A DNA stretch of 64,000 bases from Dysidea avara (GCF_963678975.1 NC_089272.1:58419574-58483573); one strand, 5' to 3'. Shown: positions 35,638-46,536, numbered from the stretch's first letter. The notes: generated by a model not told the origin, from the letters alone. Program-made: numbers and translations.

Positions 35638-36676
35638 CTAGAGTTAATGTGGTTAAAAAGTACGCACAGTAATAAGCAAATGATTCACTGGGTTCCCGGC
35701 ACAGGGTCGCTTTCTCTCAAAAAGCAGAAAACGAAACACAAATTTTCGAATTCAAACTGCCCTACCAGCCAAGACAAGAAAAGCCAACTCTTCCTCATAG
35801 TGATGTGATAAGGTTGGATGCATAGTCTGTCTATGCTGTTAGTCTGGATAGGATCTGAGACTTCTCACCATCTGGGTGAAGAAAGTCAAAATTTTCGTGC
35901 GTCATTTCAAGGGATTCTCTCAATGGTACCAAAGTGCTTTCCAGTACTTCTGATGCCACACTGGTCACTTAATTTTGTTTAGAATGATGATAAATGATGG
36001 ATCAAAACGTTTGGTAGTAGTAGTAGTTGGTGTTTCTGTGATTTCATATGATGCAGTATACCAGCAGCTCACCAGGAGCTCCACCCAGCTCGAATCAAAA
36101 ATGACAGATTGTGTGCTTTTTTCGGTTTGTTTTTGGATGTTTTGCAGCATAATGGTGATGTAGGGTGATCTAGTGAAGATTTGAAGCCGCTGTGGAGCGT
36201 AAGAGGTGAAGTTAAATTTGGACGATTTTGCTGCCTCCCTTGATGCATAGCTTAGAACGAGGCGTGGAAGCCGTGGATGAAATAATAATTGACAACCGCT
36301 GCTACCAAACGTTTAGGGACATCTTTTGCCATAGTTTTAGTTTATAATTGATGATTGTTGTGGCTGCAGAGGCGCTGGAATTGGCTAGAAAGCACGACAC
36401 AATTCTTTGATGCTGCAGAAAATTTTGACGTTCGTCACCCAGATGGTGAGAAGTCTCAGATCTATTCCAAACTAACAGCATAGACAGACTATGCACCCAA
36501 CCGTATCGAAACACTATGAGGAAGAGTTGGCTTCTCTTGCCCTGGGTGGTAGGGTAGTTTGAATTCGAAACGTCGTATCTCTTTGTCTGTTTTTTCAAAG
36601 AAAGCAACCCTGTGCCGGACACCCAGCGAGTCATTTACTTATTTCTGTGAGTACTTTTCAACTACAACAACTCTGG
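35638..36676. repeat. foldback upstream of the RT ORF
   Basis: 35638 to about 35905 and about 36398-36676 are inverted copies (for example GATGCATAGTCTGTCTATGC against GCATAGACAGACTATGCACC, and CGGCACAGGGTCGCTTTCTC against its complement). The right arm ends 40 bases before the RT ORF, so it may hold its promoter/5' UTR. The left arm could be the 5' end of a second, inverted copy. Confidence 0.75.
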
Positions 36677-36715
36677 ATACCATTTGGCTAAGTAGCAAGT
36701 TTCATCCGGTCCTAT

Positions 36716-39322
36716 GTGTGGAGCACGACCAAACTCAGTTTTCGAGTAGTTCGCTCTTGCCTTCAGAGACGAATTGATCTTTGGCTTAAGGGTGATTTTT
36801 TAGCTTTATTTAATGAAGGGATTGTCATACAGAAACATCTATCTGCTTCACCTCGCTATCGTCCTTCCTGTGATGATCAAACTCATTCTTCCAGGTTTTC
36901 CCACCTTATGACTCAGGGCCGTGTTAATGCTGCTCTTCGCTGTCTGTCTCCTTCTTGTGACTGTGGCCCTCTTAACTTGGATCATGTAGTGGGTTCCTTG
37001 TCTGATGGTTCTCCCAAAACTGTGTTTGATGTATTGCATGAAAAACATCCTCATGGTCGTGCTGCAGACCCTGATGCTATACTTGATCCCGTTGACTCCT
37101 CTCAATCGTTTCATCCAGTTCTATTTGATGGCTTAGATGCTGCTTTAATTAAATCAGTGGTCATGCAGATAAGTGGCTCTGCAGGCCCTTCTGGTCTTGA
37201 TGCTCATGCTTGGAGACATCTTTGTACAGCGTTTGGTGATGCTTCTAATGACTTGTGTGCAGCTGTTTCTACTTTTGCCCATCGTATTTCCACCTCTTAT
37301 GTTAATTCAAAATATTTATCTGCTTACTGTGCTTGTCGCCTAATTCCTCTTGACAAGCGTCCTGGTGTTCGCCCTATTGGTGTGGGTGAAGTTTTGCGAA
37401 GAATTATTGGAAAAGCTGTGATGAGAATTATAAGGCGTGATTTACAGCAGGCTGCAGGATCCTCTCAATTATGTGCTGGTCAAATGGGTGGTTGTGAAGC
37501 TGCTGTCCATGCAATGAAACAAATATTTGACTTGCCTGAGGTTGATGGTGTTCTCCTTGTTGATGCTAAGAATGCCTTCAATGAGTTAAATCGTCAAGTA
37601 ACACTCCGAAACGTTGAGGTCCTCTGCCCTTCTCTTGCTCCCATTTTAATTAACACTTATCGTACTGATGCTTTTTTGTTTACTGGAGGTCGTACCATCT
37701 TTTCTAGTGAAGGGACTACCCAGGGTGATCCTCTCGCTATGGCTATGTACACTATCGGTACTTTGCCCTTGATTTCTCGTCTTACTGGTCTAGTAAAGCA
37801 GTGCTGGTATGCTGATGACTCTGCTGCTGGTGGCAAGCTTTCCAAGCTTAAGCAGTGGTGGGACTTGTTATCTTCCGTAGGGCCCCATTATGGCTATTTT
37901 CCAAATGCTACTAAAACTATCTTGATAGTCAAGGAAACTGTTTTAACTGATGCTAGAACAATTTTTGGAGACTGTGACATTCAGGTTACTGCTGAAGGAC
38001 ACCGTTATCTGGGAGGTGTAATTGGCACTCCTGCCTTTGAACAGCTATTTTTGAGACGTAAAGTGGATGGCTGGATTGATGATCTTAAGACCTTGAGCCT
38101 CTTTGCCGAAACACAACCTCATGCTTCCTATGCTGCTTTTTGTCATGGTCTCTCTTTCCGATGGAACTATTTTTTTCGTGTTTCTTCTTGTTCTACAGAC
38201 CTTTTCCTTCCTCTTGAACATTTTGTTAAATCTGTTTTCCTTCCTAGTCTATTGGGTCGAACTGTCCCTGGTGATGTTGAGAGAAAGCTATTTGCCTTGC
38301 CTGTGCGGCTAGGAGGCCTTGGTGTGTTTGATCCTTCGATTGTTGTGTCACAGCAGCGTTCCTGCTCTGTAGAAGTAAATGCTGGTCTCGTTGGCTTGAT
38401 TATCTCTCAGGTACATCAACTAGGTGACTGTCTTGATGCACAGGTTCAGTTGCGATCCAAGTTTCACTCTAGGAGCCATCAAGAGCAACTTCAATCTGCC
38501 AATCATTTGTTCGATGAACTTCCTCCTAGCATGCGTTCCTCAGTCATGTTGGCTCAGGAGAAGGGTGCATCGAATTGGCTCTCTTGTCTTCCATTGAAGT
38601 CGCATAATTTTGTGCTTCATAAAACTGCTTTTCGTGATGCAATTGCGCTTCGCTATCATTGGCTACCATCTGCCTGCCCTACTTCCTGTGCCTGTGGTCA
38701 CTCTTTTACCATAGAACATGCTCTGTCTTGCCCAAAGGGTGGGTTTCCTTCTCTGAGACATAATGAAGTGCGTGATCTAACTGCCAATTTACTTTCCGAG
38801 GTCTGTAACAATGTTGTCACTGAACCCCACCTTCAGCCTCTTTCTGGTGAGACCCTTCAATACAAAACAGCTAATCGTGATGATAACGCAAGGCTTGACA
38901 TTGCAGCTAATGGTTTTTGGGGAGGACGGTTTGAGAGGTCATACTTTGATGTCAGAATTTTTAACCCTAGTGCACCCTCAAATCAACCCCTACACTCTGC
39001 ATACCGACGTCATGACAAGGAAAAGAGACGTGAATACCAACAACGGGTTCATGAAGTAGAGAATGCCTCATTTACTCCCTTAATTTTTACCACTACTGGT
39101 GGAATGGGTGATGCTGCTACTCAGTTTTATAAGAGATTGGCCAACCTTTTGAGTGCAAAGCACAGTCTTTCCTACGGAATAGTGATGGGATGGCTGAGAT
39201 GCAAATTGAGCTTCTCTTTGTTGAGGTCTGCAATTATGTGCATTCGCGGTGCCAGGTCCAGTTTGCGCTGTCCCATTGCTGAGGCACCGATTGCAGTGCA
39301 GGTCGCTGAGGCCCATATGTAA
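36716..39322 (+). CDS. non-LTR retrotransposon protein: reverse transcriptase plus restriction-like endonuclease
   Basis: An uninterrupted 868-codon frame. RT motifs in order: CRLIPLDKRPGVRPIGVGEV (about 208-227), VLLVDAKNAFNELNR (about 281-295, with the first catalytic Asp), EGTTQGDPLAMAMY (about 330-343), CWYADDSAAGG (about 361-371, catalytic YADD), GYFPNATKT and YLGGVIG. The C-terminal part has a CxCG(x6)HALSC zinc-knuckle-like motif, then PSLRHNEVRDL, TEPHLQPL and ARLDIAANGFWG with FDVRIF. This order (CCHC, RHN, EP, D...D) matches the restriction-like endonuclease of R2-type elements. The ORF may extend further 5' in the full family; no N-terminal zinc finger is seen. It is followed by poly(A). 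Intact frame implies recent activity or a young insertion. Confidence 0.85.
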   Translation: MWSTTKLSFRVVRSCLQRRIDLWLKGDFLALFNEGIVIQKHLSASPRYRPSCDDQTHSSRFSHLMTQGRVNAALRCLSPSCDCGPLNLDHVVGSLSDGSPKTVFDVLHEKHPHGRAADPDAILDPVDSSQSFHPVLFDGLDAALIKSVVMQISGSAGPSGLDAHAWRHLCTAFGDASNDLCAAVSTFAHRISTSYVNSKYLSAYCACRLIPLDKRPGVRPIGVGEVLRRIIGKAVMRIIRRDLQQAAGSSQLCAGQMGGCEAAVHAMKQIFDLPEVDGVLLVDAKNAFNELNRQVTLRNVEVLCPSLAPILINTYRTDAFLFTGGRTIFSSEGTTQGDPLAMAMYTIGTLPLISRLTGLVKQCWYADDSAAGGKLSKLKQWWDLLSSVGPHYGYFPNATKTILIVKETVLTDARTIFGDCDIQVTAEGHRYLGGVIGTPAFEQLFLRRKVDGWIDDLKTLSLFAETQPHASYAAFCHGLSFRWNYFFRVSSCSTDLFLPLEHFVKSVFLPSLLGRTVPGDVERKLFALPVRLGGLGVFDPSIVVSQQRSCSVEVNAGLVGLIISQVHQLGDCLDAQVQLRSKFHSRSHQEQLQSANHLFDELPPSMRSSVMLAQEKGASNWLSCLPLKSHNFVLHKTAFRDAIALRYHWLPSACPTSCACGHSFTIEHALSCPKGGFPSLRHNEVRDLTANLLSEVCNNVVTEPHLQPLSGETLQYKTANRDDNARLDIAANGFWGGRFERSYFDVRIFNPSAPSNQPLHSAYRRHDKEKRREYQQRVHEVENASFTPLIFTTTGGMGDAATQFYKRLANLLSAKHSLSYGIVMGWLRCKLSFSLLRSAIMCIRGARSSLRCPIAEAPIAVQVAEAHM

Positions 39323-39375
39323 GATAATTTGTTTTTGTTTATTATGTACTGTTTTATCTAACAGTCCTGCCGTCC

Positions 39376-39378
<3 letters not shown>

Positions 39379-39417
<39 letters not shown>
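39379..39417 (+). repeat. poly(A) run, 3' end of the retroelement
   Basis: About 39 consecutive A residues, 57 bases after the RT stop codon, directly followed by the inner inverted repeat. Consistent with target-primed reverse transcription of a polyadenylated or A-tailed transcript. Confidence 0.8.
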
Positions 39418-39424
<7 letters not shown>

Positions 39425-39920
39425 AATAAAGTTTGCATCTTGCGAAATACTGAAAACAATATTTCTGTGAAGACAACAATCGTGCCTCCGGTTTCATGGT
39501 GGATCAAACAATGGGATACTACAATGAACATCCCACAATGGTAGGGGGATTGATTTGTAGAAGTTGATTTTTCGGATTGCGGACCCTATTATAGGTAAGC
39601 TACACTGCCTCATGAAAACTGTGACTGCTTTATTAGAGTGACTGCTCTATTAAAGTAACTCGATCTTGTATAATGCAATTTTTTTGAGGGGAGGGAGGCA
39701 CGTGCCCCTATGCCCCCCCCAACCGGATCCGCCATTGCTTAGAGTAATTTTACTAAAATTAGCTAATTGAGAAATTCCTTTTATTAGAAAACAGTCACGA
39801 CGTACAGTCTAATATTAGGACTTTCTTCTAGATTTAAGCTTGGAACTTTCTTCTAAATTTAAGCAAATTTCTGCTAAATTCAAGACACGCTGCAAAATCA
39901 GAGGTGGTCTCATTCTTATG

Positions 39921-40319
39921 CACTTGTCAATTTCATGCCCCACCCCCGGGGGGGGGGGTGGGAGAATACAGCTAGGGGATTTGACAAATCGTGGTGTCAA
40001 ATTCCCCACTACTGGAGCAAAATCGGCTGTCAAATCCCCACTATGTCCCCACCCCCATAGTAGGGGATTTGACAACACCTCAAGGATGACTAAGCTCATA
40101 TTTCATGCATGCGGCTAGTAATAAACCTGCCCTGTAGCTAGTAAAATTATTGCAAGTGCGATTTTATTGTTTAGAAATGCAACTACCGAAAATCGGTCAG
40201 TGAATTGGAGTCTTGGACAACTGTCAATTGCCCCAGGGGTGGGGACAAGAAGCAATGTCAAATCCCCACCTGGGTTGTGGGGACGCCCGGGGGTGGGGGG
40301 GGGATGAAATTGACAAGTG
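39921..40319. mobile_element. TIR MITE with CACTTGTCAATTTCAT ends and G/C runs
   Basis: The left end CACTTGTCAATTTCATGCCC and the right end GGGATGAAATTGACAAGTG are inverted copies, continued by CCCCACCCCCGGGG-type runs. The interior repeats GTCAAATCCCCAC and GGGGATTTGAC. About 400 bp, no ORF. Sits 200 bp from the first receptor exon. Confidence 0.65.
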
Positions 40320-40514
40320 TATTACCCCAGTGAACCTCAATTTACACTTACTACAAGAAAAAGATACTAAAACCTTAGTAGAACTTGTATTAGCTAGTTA
40401 GCTAGCTACGTAGCTATGTAGACGAGAAGACCAATTTTTCCGAGCTAGACAGTCCAAACTTAGTTTCGGTCAATATCTATTGTACTACATGTATGAGTAC
40501 ATGTACGTACGTAC

Positions 40515-40590
40515 CTGTAGGTGGAACTCCATGTGTCATCGAAGAACAAAATATGATCATCAAAAACGCAGTAAACACAATTTTCTTCAT
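40515..40590 (-). CDS. receptor first exon: signal peptide
   Basis: The start codon is at 40590 (minus), and the sequence encodes MKKIVFTAFLMIIFCSSMTH and then GVPPT. It has a basic n-region, a hydrophobic core and a polar/small c-region, a typical secretory signal. The donor CTACAG|GTACGT leaves phase 1, as needed for the Ig1 exon at 30641. The link across about 9.9 kb is inferred. It could instead begin another secreted protein, but no other phase-1 partner is seen between. Confidence 0.65.
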
Positions 40591-41400
40591 TTTTTACTAT
40601 ACTCACATAAATGCAGCTAACTGGGGTGAACGTTAGCTGCTACTGACTTTTATCACAATTTCTAACACGTATACGTAGCTAGAATCAACGTCACTGATCT
40701 GTCCACATTGCATTTTTCACTCCTTTTATCAATTCATGCTGACGTCATACTAACAAAAATTAGGGATTTTACTAGTTAGCTAATAGCTAGGGGCCGAGGA
40801 GGGACAACTTCCTTTCAGTTTGCAGAGTAGAGGGCTGTGCCCTCTCAAGCCCAGAAAGTAAAGCATACAGCAACCGAACTAGTCTATACCTCTTTTTTCC
40901 TTGGTTTAGTCGGATCCATGCTAAAGGTTATGCAAGACGCAGCAATTAAGATTGGAATAATACGTGAATCAGTATTGATATATTATTATGTGAGAGATTG
41001 AGATACTCTAATACAGCAGTCACCTAACTACTCTAATAGAACATTCAGCGGAAACATAGGGTTCTGCTATGCAATTTATTCAATCTGTCTCCATTATCAG
41101 AGCCATCTAGCAAGTGCACGAGTCTATCTCCAATGCTTTTATTTTATTATTAAATGCTATCCCACTAGGGAGAGACCTGTGAGAAGGCTAAAGCCTGTGA
41201 ATCACCCCTTGCTGCGAATACCATAGAATACAGGGAGTCAGAAACATGTAACAGAATTGAAGAATGTAGAAAATTTTTTTTGTTGATGAATTTATTTGTG
41301 GCGTATCTTGTAAATGACAGTCATTGCCATAATAATTATTATGGATTACAATATTCAAGGACACACTCATGTACCACTTAAATCTCAAAACATTTTGTGG
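40591..41400. other. 5' flank of the receptor gene
   Basis: Probable promoter side of the receptor gene; a TATAGTAAAA-like stretch precedes the ATG but is too close to serve as a TATA box. The dispersed box occurs at 40996-41047 (GATTGAGATACTCTAATACA, then CTACTCTAATAGAAC). No other gene recognised. Confidence 0.4.
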
Positions 41401-43990
41401 CTCACCCCCACAATTATGCAAAAAAGTGCTTAAACAAGGATGACCGTTATCTGAAGTGCAAATTTAAATCCTATATACTGTGACTAAGCTAATAACTGTT
41501 ATAGCTTATGGACAACTGTTATATAGCTTATACAAAAAAGGAGATACATATTAATATTAAGCCAACATACTGTAATACGGGCTATAAGACTGGTTTTGTC
41601 AGACTCAGTCACAGTTAAGCTGGTTCATTGCTAACTACATGGGCTAAATTAGTGATCAAGTTTGAACTTCAGGCAATGATCTCCCTTGTAAGGCACATTT
41701 TTATTGTAATGATCCCTACTACTGTAGGTTGCAAAAGTCTTAATTTTTTCTTATACTGTATACACTGGCTTGTTAACAATTCACCATCATATTATGTGTG
41801 AACTATAACCAAATCAATGGAAAGAACAGCACCAGACATATAGGCATGAGGCTACTATATTATAATATTGTAACGCATGCCCTTATAAGTACAACTTATT
41901 AATACATATACATATGATACAAAAGGTCTTGCAAGTGTTTCACTTCATCGTCTTTTGTTTTCTCAACATTTTTAATTATATAAATCCATTCAGTGGTCAG
42001 TGGAAGTTGGCACATGTATTTGGGTGTGAGGGAAACATCATTTGTTTCCTATTAGAAAACGTTTTTTGATTTATTATAAGTATTTTTGTTGTCATTGCTT
42101 TCCATTGTGTGTATGCTTAACTTATCATCTTCTTTTCCTGTGTCAGTTTTCATTTTGTTTTTTTCTTCTTTCCAGCATAATGCATGTGTTTGTACATTAG
42201 TTAGTCAGAAGAATATTCCACATTAATATTTTCCAAAATATCGTAGTGGCTTAATAGAATCAGTTTGGGTTACATTGAAGGGACATTAATTTAATCTTGG
42301 GCTTGATTGTACCTAATGAATACAAAATTAATCATGATGAAGATTTTAAAGCTGACAACTATCAATATTGATGTAAGTATGTATATTTGATATAAGTAAG
42401 ATGAAAATAGTTCATCTAGCTCATAGCTAACCACAAATGGACTGGCAATCATAAAAAAGAGAAAAGGGAAAGTTATAATCATTACTGTACCTATTTAGCT
42501 AGCAGTTTCAATTTGGAATGGATTCCCACTCAACTAGCTAGTCTTGCAGCTACTTCACTTACATTCCAGTCTATGTTGATATTGTAATGAATATTACACC
42601 ATAACAGACACATTTCAACCCACACAACCCACACAACCCACACATCCTGCTTAACAGATACATTCCTACAATATGCAGATGCATCTATCCGGTTACTCTT
42701 TTACTGATTTTTAAAGGCTTCCAAATAATTGCGTTTTAGATCATGCATCAAGTCAATTACATATTTACTCATTGCACAAAAAGTATGTTATGTACTATGG
42801 TTTCTCAATCAATAGATCAACAGATGAATAAATCAATAGATAGACAACTCTCCATTGTCACAAGGCATTGATCAGCCCAGATTGGTAGCCTCTCTGACCG
42901 CTGTAAGTACACAGTACAAAGTGTAAAGAATCAAGATATGTATGTAACAAAACTTTCCACCTTACATTCTGTAGAGGTTTTATTTACATTATGTATATGT
43001 GACCCTGTCTGCGAAAAGGGCTCTTATAGCCTTTCCAATTATCCATGTTTGGCTAATCATAACTCCTAATCTACTAAAGCTATCACCATGTAATTACAAC
43101 CACAGCTACTGCCAGGTTAGGGTTGTTGAGTGACCAAATTGTAGGCTTGTACCATATTCACCAGTCAAGTTATGGGTTACCATATATATGCAATTGGAAA
43201 GGCTATAAGAGCCCTTTTCGCAGACCGAGTCACAGTATTACATCATTATCCTTCACAGCCACCACAGGAAATAAGGAAGAACTGGTTATACACCTGTATC
43301 ATTTTTAAGGTTGTAAACTTTAAAGTGATGTTAGTTAATGCAAATGATTGAACAACTTTGGTTTATGTACTTGTACGACTAACTCAAGCTTATACCTATG
43401 AGGCCAGAATAAATAGCTAGTCTATACACATAGTTTCATGTTCTCAATTATCAAATTTTGCATGCGTATTTAAATGACTGCTCTTTAACAGTTTCTTGGT
43501 TGCTCTTTGAAGTATAGCTTTTGTGCTTGCGCTGTTTCAGTGTAGTATGCAAAAGATTTTTGCTTTACATTGCAAACAAAATTTATGATATCGCACTGAC
43601 CAATTATTCCTATATAGAACTCACCCTGATTAGTTCAATAATATTGTATTATTCCCAACTGGCACAATAGATGCATGCATACCTATACTATCTGAATGGT
43701 TACTATAGTGCAGTAGCTATAGCTACCATCAACAAGGCTAGTCCTTTGAGTATACTTGACCAGTAATACATTAAAAAGATTCAATTTGCAAGGGAGAAAC
43801 ACTAAGCTACTGTAAAAAGGGGAAGTAAAGCCTTGCCATAATTATGTTGATGCAATCTGAACTTACCATTCTTTACATATCAACATCTTAGAAATGATTT
43901 ACTCTACACTTATAGACTGGGTCACAATTTATTGGACATGAATCCTACATTAAATTACCTTCTGATCATCTTCGGTAACTAGAGCTCTTT
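41401..43990. repeat. duplicated block A (counterpart of 52.13-56.5 kb)
   Basis: Colinear matches to 52.13-56.5 kb: AAGTGCTTAAACAAGGATGA, GGCTATAAGACTGGTTTTGT, GACTGGCAATCATAAAAAAGAG, CCATTGTCACAAGG and CACTGACCAATTATTCCTA. This copy lacks the hAT element and the sequences inserted in the other. No coding exon recognised. Confidence 0.7.
43003..43235. mobile_element. TIR MITE with 40-bp ends (TGTGAC...GTCACA)
   Basis: The left part TGTGACCCTGTCTGCGAAAA continues GGGCTCTTATAGCCTTTCCAATT; the right part is its inverted copy ending GAGTCACA. The arms match over about 43 bases. Single ends of a related family (GGCTATAAGACTGGTTTTGT..GTCACAG) occur at 41579-41626 and 52288-52316. Target duplication not clear. 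Confidence 0.65.
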
Positions 43991-44339
43991 GTTTTAAATG
44001 TCTCTCTCAGCAGAAAACATGTACCGTTTACTGTAATAATGAGAATAATACTTATGGTAATAATAATATATATTATAGCTCTCAAACTTAGGGGTCCCTG
44101 AAATTCAGACATTTCTTATTATAATTATTATCTCTGAAAGTTTGAAACAAATTTTTAGTAAGAGTCCCTGAAATTTCAGCACAATTTTAGTGGGTCTTTG
44201 AAATTTCAGAACAAATTTGCTTAGAGTAAATGTTTTAGCTGATTACTGACGGATTTCATTTCTGTCATTATACATTTACCATTATAGTCTACAGGTGGAA
44301 ACTCTGAAAGAGAAGCACTCTACAGCTGATATTAAATTG

Positions 44340-45400
44340 TGCAATTTAGCTATGTGCCACAAACATGTGCTGTTTTTACAATGGTATACCTGTACTACTT
44401 TATAAAACGCTGCTACACCTTTATGTAGATATTCAATATTTACAACAACACAGTAAGAACAGTCTAAATACTATCTCGGATCTTCTTAAATCTGGGACAT
44501 GTTGTCTGATTCCTCAGGATGATATCCATATCTGCTGTAGTATTAAAACTCTGCTGTGTAACTTTCATTGCCAAACAATAGTTTCCTCACCCTTTGGACT
44601 GCTGCTCTATCCCTGCTAAGATATTAGAGGCCAGGAATGCAGTGGTTCTCTTGGCTCTTCTTAATTTGCTTATGCAGTGTAATTTTGTGACTTGTTTGCT
44701 TTTAAAAATTTGAACATTTGAATCATGTCATTCATGCAGTAATATGGTCACAGCTATAGCAATTTATTGGTAGTGGTGTCGGTTATTCAATAGATACAGT
44801 ATTTGGACTCCTAAGCATGTGCTTTTCAAGCAGTACAAATCTGATCCCTTTAATATCCTGCATGTCTTTAGCTACATAGTACTGAAGTTAAGGTTTATAA
44901 CTTTCATAACACTTCACAGTTTAGGTGCACTATTTATTTCATAAGACATAAATATGTTGCTAATCTAAGGAGATGACACAATACAGTGCATACACAATTT
45001 TGTCATTTGAAATACCTGTACAGGTGATAGCTATTATAAAGGTTAGGAATCTAAACATATTGAAAGGTCTGGAAGGACAGACTGTAAGCATATTCTTGAG
45101 TTTCTAAAGTCCATTCAGCTACTCCCATAACCCAACCTGTTGTGATTGCTGAGTAATTGATGGTGCTGTAATTGTTCACACACTCTTGGTGTTGTTATCT
45201 GTTATGCAATTTTATACCTCAACTTCAGATGAAATTGTAGAGTACCACATAAATAAGCAGTATAATATAAGTAAATTCAAGGAAAGGTATGTGCAGATAT
45301 TTCAGCAAACAAATTTGCGTGCTTTGTAATCCAAAGAACAAAGCAGAAGTGTCCTCATTGTCATATTAATAATTATTTTATTTGAACATCATAATTGTGA
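44340..45400. repeat. duplicated block F (counterpart of 22.7-23.7 kb)
   Basis: Shared with the receptor intron: ACAACAACACAG, GAACAGTCTAAA, TTTCATTGCCAA, TGAGTTTCTAAAGT, ATGCAATTTTATACCTCAA and AGAGTACCACATRAATAA. The intron copy has since received the hAT-like MITE at 22961, which is absent here, so the insertion post-dates the duplication or was lost. Confidence 0.65.
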
Positions 45401-46107
45401 CTGGACCTGTGAAAATAAGGCATGTGTGCACAAACTACACTCCATCACATAACAAGTCATATCTCAGTAGTGGAGTAAAATATTCTATAACTTTTATATA
45501 GCCAAGTAAAATGGGTAATGAGTGCTGAAAATTTTATGGCCACAACTTAGTGATATCAAAAGTTATGAGTCATGACAGTTTGAAAAATAAGACAAATTTT
45601 ATGTACTCACATGTGCTTTAAACATAGTTTTGCAGGTTATGAATCCCTGTCTGCATGTCCTCAATTTTACAATACAAATAATTCAGCACAAGTACTAAGA
45701 GCACCTGTTCAATTATTGTGCTGTGTGACTGAACATAAGATATTTTGCCAGTTAGAAATAATTTTAGTAAACAACTAGATTTTTAATGAATTTTGTGGGT
45801 GCATTATTCTTTCGAGGATATTATTGAATTTCAATGTAATCAGATGTGTAGTGTATACAGATAAGTGTACTGTAATCTCTCTGTTTTTCATGTCTGAAAT
45901 TTATAATTATATCACATTTTATAATTGTGTGTGCATGCATGTGCATAGGTACAGAATTAAATTAGATCACATTCAATACCAGTTCTCATCTGTACAAAAC
46001 TGAGTGAAAGTACAATGCTGCAATTTGTAGTATGCTGCAAAATAACTGAATTAAAGTATTATAAATAATATCATTGTTAGTGATAATTGCTGTGTTACAA
46101 CATACTG
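45401..46107. other. no gene recognised
   Basis: AT-rich, downstream of the inter-alpha-trypsin-inhibitor-like 3' end. No supported feature. Confidence 0.4.
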
Positions 46108-46536
46108 TTAAGGCAGTGGAACAAGGTACTCCACGACATAGTCAGTGTAGGCACCTTCGATGATGCCAGTTGCTTGGTTGTCGGTTTTCGTTCCATACCA
46201 ACATTCCTCCAATATTCCGAGGTATGGCCACACTGAATCTCTCTTCACTGTTATTGGCTGGCGATCACCCAACTTCATCAAGTTATAATCAGTATTAATT
46301 ATTAAATCAGCAGAAAGAAATTGATCTGGTTAAAATTTTTAATTGATAATAGAGTGTATTTAGCTTGACACTTACCGATCAGTGCATGGACCTTTTTGGT
46401 AAGTCCATTGGTCTTAGTCAAAAACATGTCCACATGTTTGTTATAGAATCTAACCTTCAGACCAATGCCAACATTGGTGTTAATATAAAGCCAGGATGAC
46501 TCATCCTTCAGTCTATTAGATGGTACGTATATTAGT
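46108..46536 (-). pseudogene. 3' end of an inter-alpha-trypsin inhibitor heavy-chain-like gene
   Basis: Two minus-strand pieces. 46376-46536 encodes GLKVRFYNKHVDMFLTKTNG and KKVHALIG before a GTAAGT donor. 46108-46272 encodes GDRQPITVKR, then EECWYGTKTDNQATGIIEGA and YTDYVVEYLVPLP with a TAA stop. The HALIG, CWYG and IIEGAYTDY elements match the C-terminal domain of inter-alpha-trypsin inhibitor heavy chains (HGLIGQ, CWF, FIDGHYKDY). The first piece ends in phase 1, but the second needs phase 0 after its only good acceptor, so the join is out of frame. Upstream VIT and VWA exons are not seen. Either a broken duplicate or a gene whose junction I cannot resolve. Confidence 0.55.

Larger units (their letters stand above)
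35413..39588. repeat. inner inverted repeats (~170 bp) bracketing the retroelement
   Basis: 35413-35585 and 39421-39588 are inverted copies with high similarity (TAGGGTCCGCAATCCGAAAA at the outer edge, ACGATTGTTGTCTTCACAGA inside). The right copy starts directly after the poly(A) run of the retroelement. This suggests the retroelement was inserted within, or was captured by, a TIR unit. Confidence 0.8.
35361..39737. mobile_element. 4.4-kb composite TIR element, 5-bp duplication CTTAG
   Basis: The left end is CAGGGTCGGATCCAGAG and the right end reads, in complement, CAATGGCGGATCCGGTTGG. CTTAG flanks both sides (35356-35360 and 39738-39742). It encloses a second, inner inverted repeat (35413-35585 and 39421-39588), a third foldback, the 868-codon RT ORF and a poly(A) run. 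A box pair sits near the right end (39621-39666). Most likely several insertions inside one another: a TIR element that received a foldback element and a retrotransposon. Confidence 0.65.
7435..40590 (-). other. Ig/FN3 single-pass membrane receptor gene (gene model span)
   Basis: Fifteen minus-strand exons, listed separately, join into one model: signal peptide, six Ig-like domains, two FN3 domains, a membrane-proximal domain, a transmembrane helix and a short cytoplasmic tail. Most extracellular exons are phase 1 to phase 1, the usual arrangement for extracellular domain exons. The phases of all junctions agree, and the total is 3,507 nt, exactly divisible by three, for about 1,168 residues. 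The family is cell-surface adhesion/recognition receptors; no kinase or phosphatase domain is seen in the window. Introns reach about 9.9 kb and are full of transposons. An exon could be missing in the first intron or between 25.96 and 20.63 kb. Confidence 0.75.

Noticed and set aside
35965..36163. Frames on both strands in the foldback centre
   Set aside because: Short, overlapping and without recognisable motifs.
38103..39059. Extra plus-strand frames within the RT gene
   Set aside because: They are shadows of the 868-codon frame.
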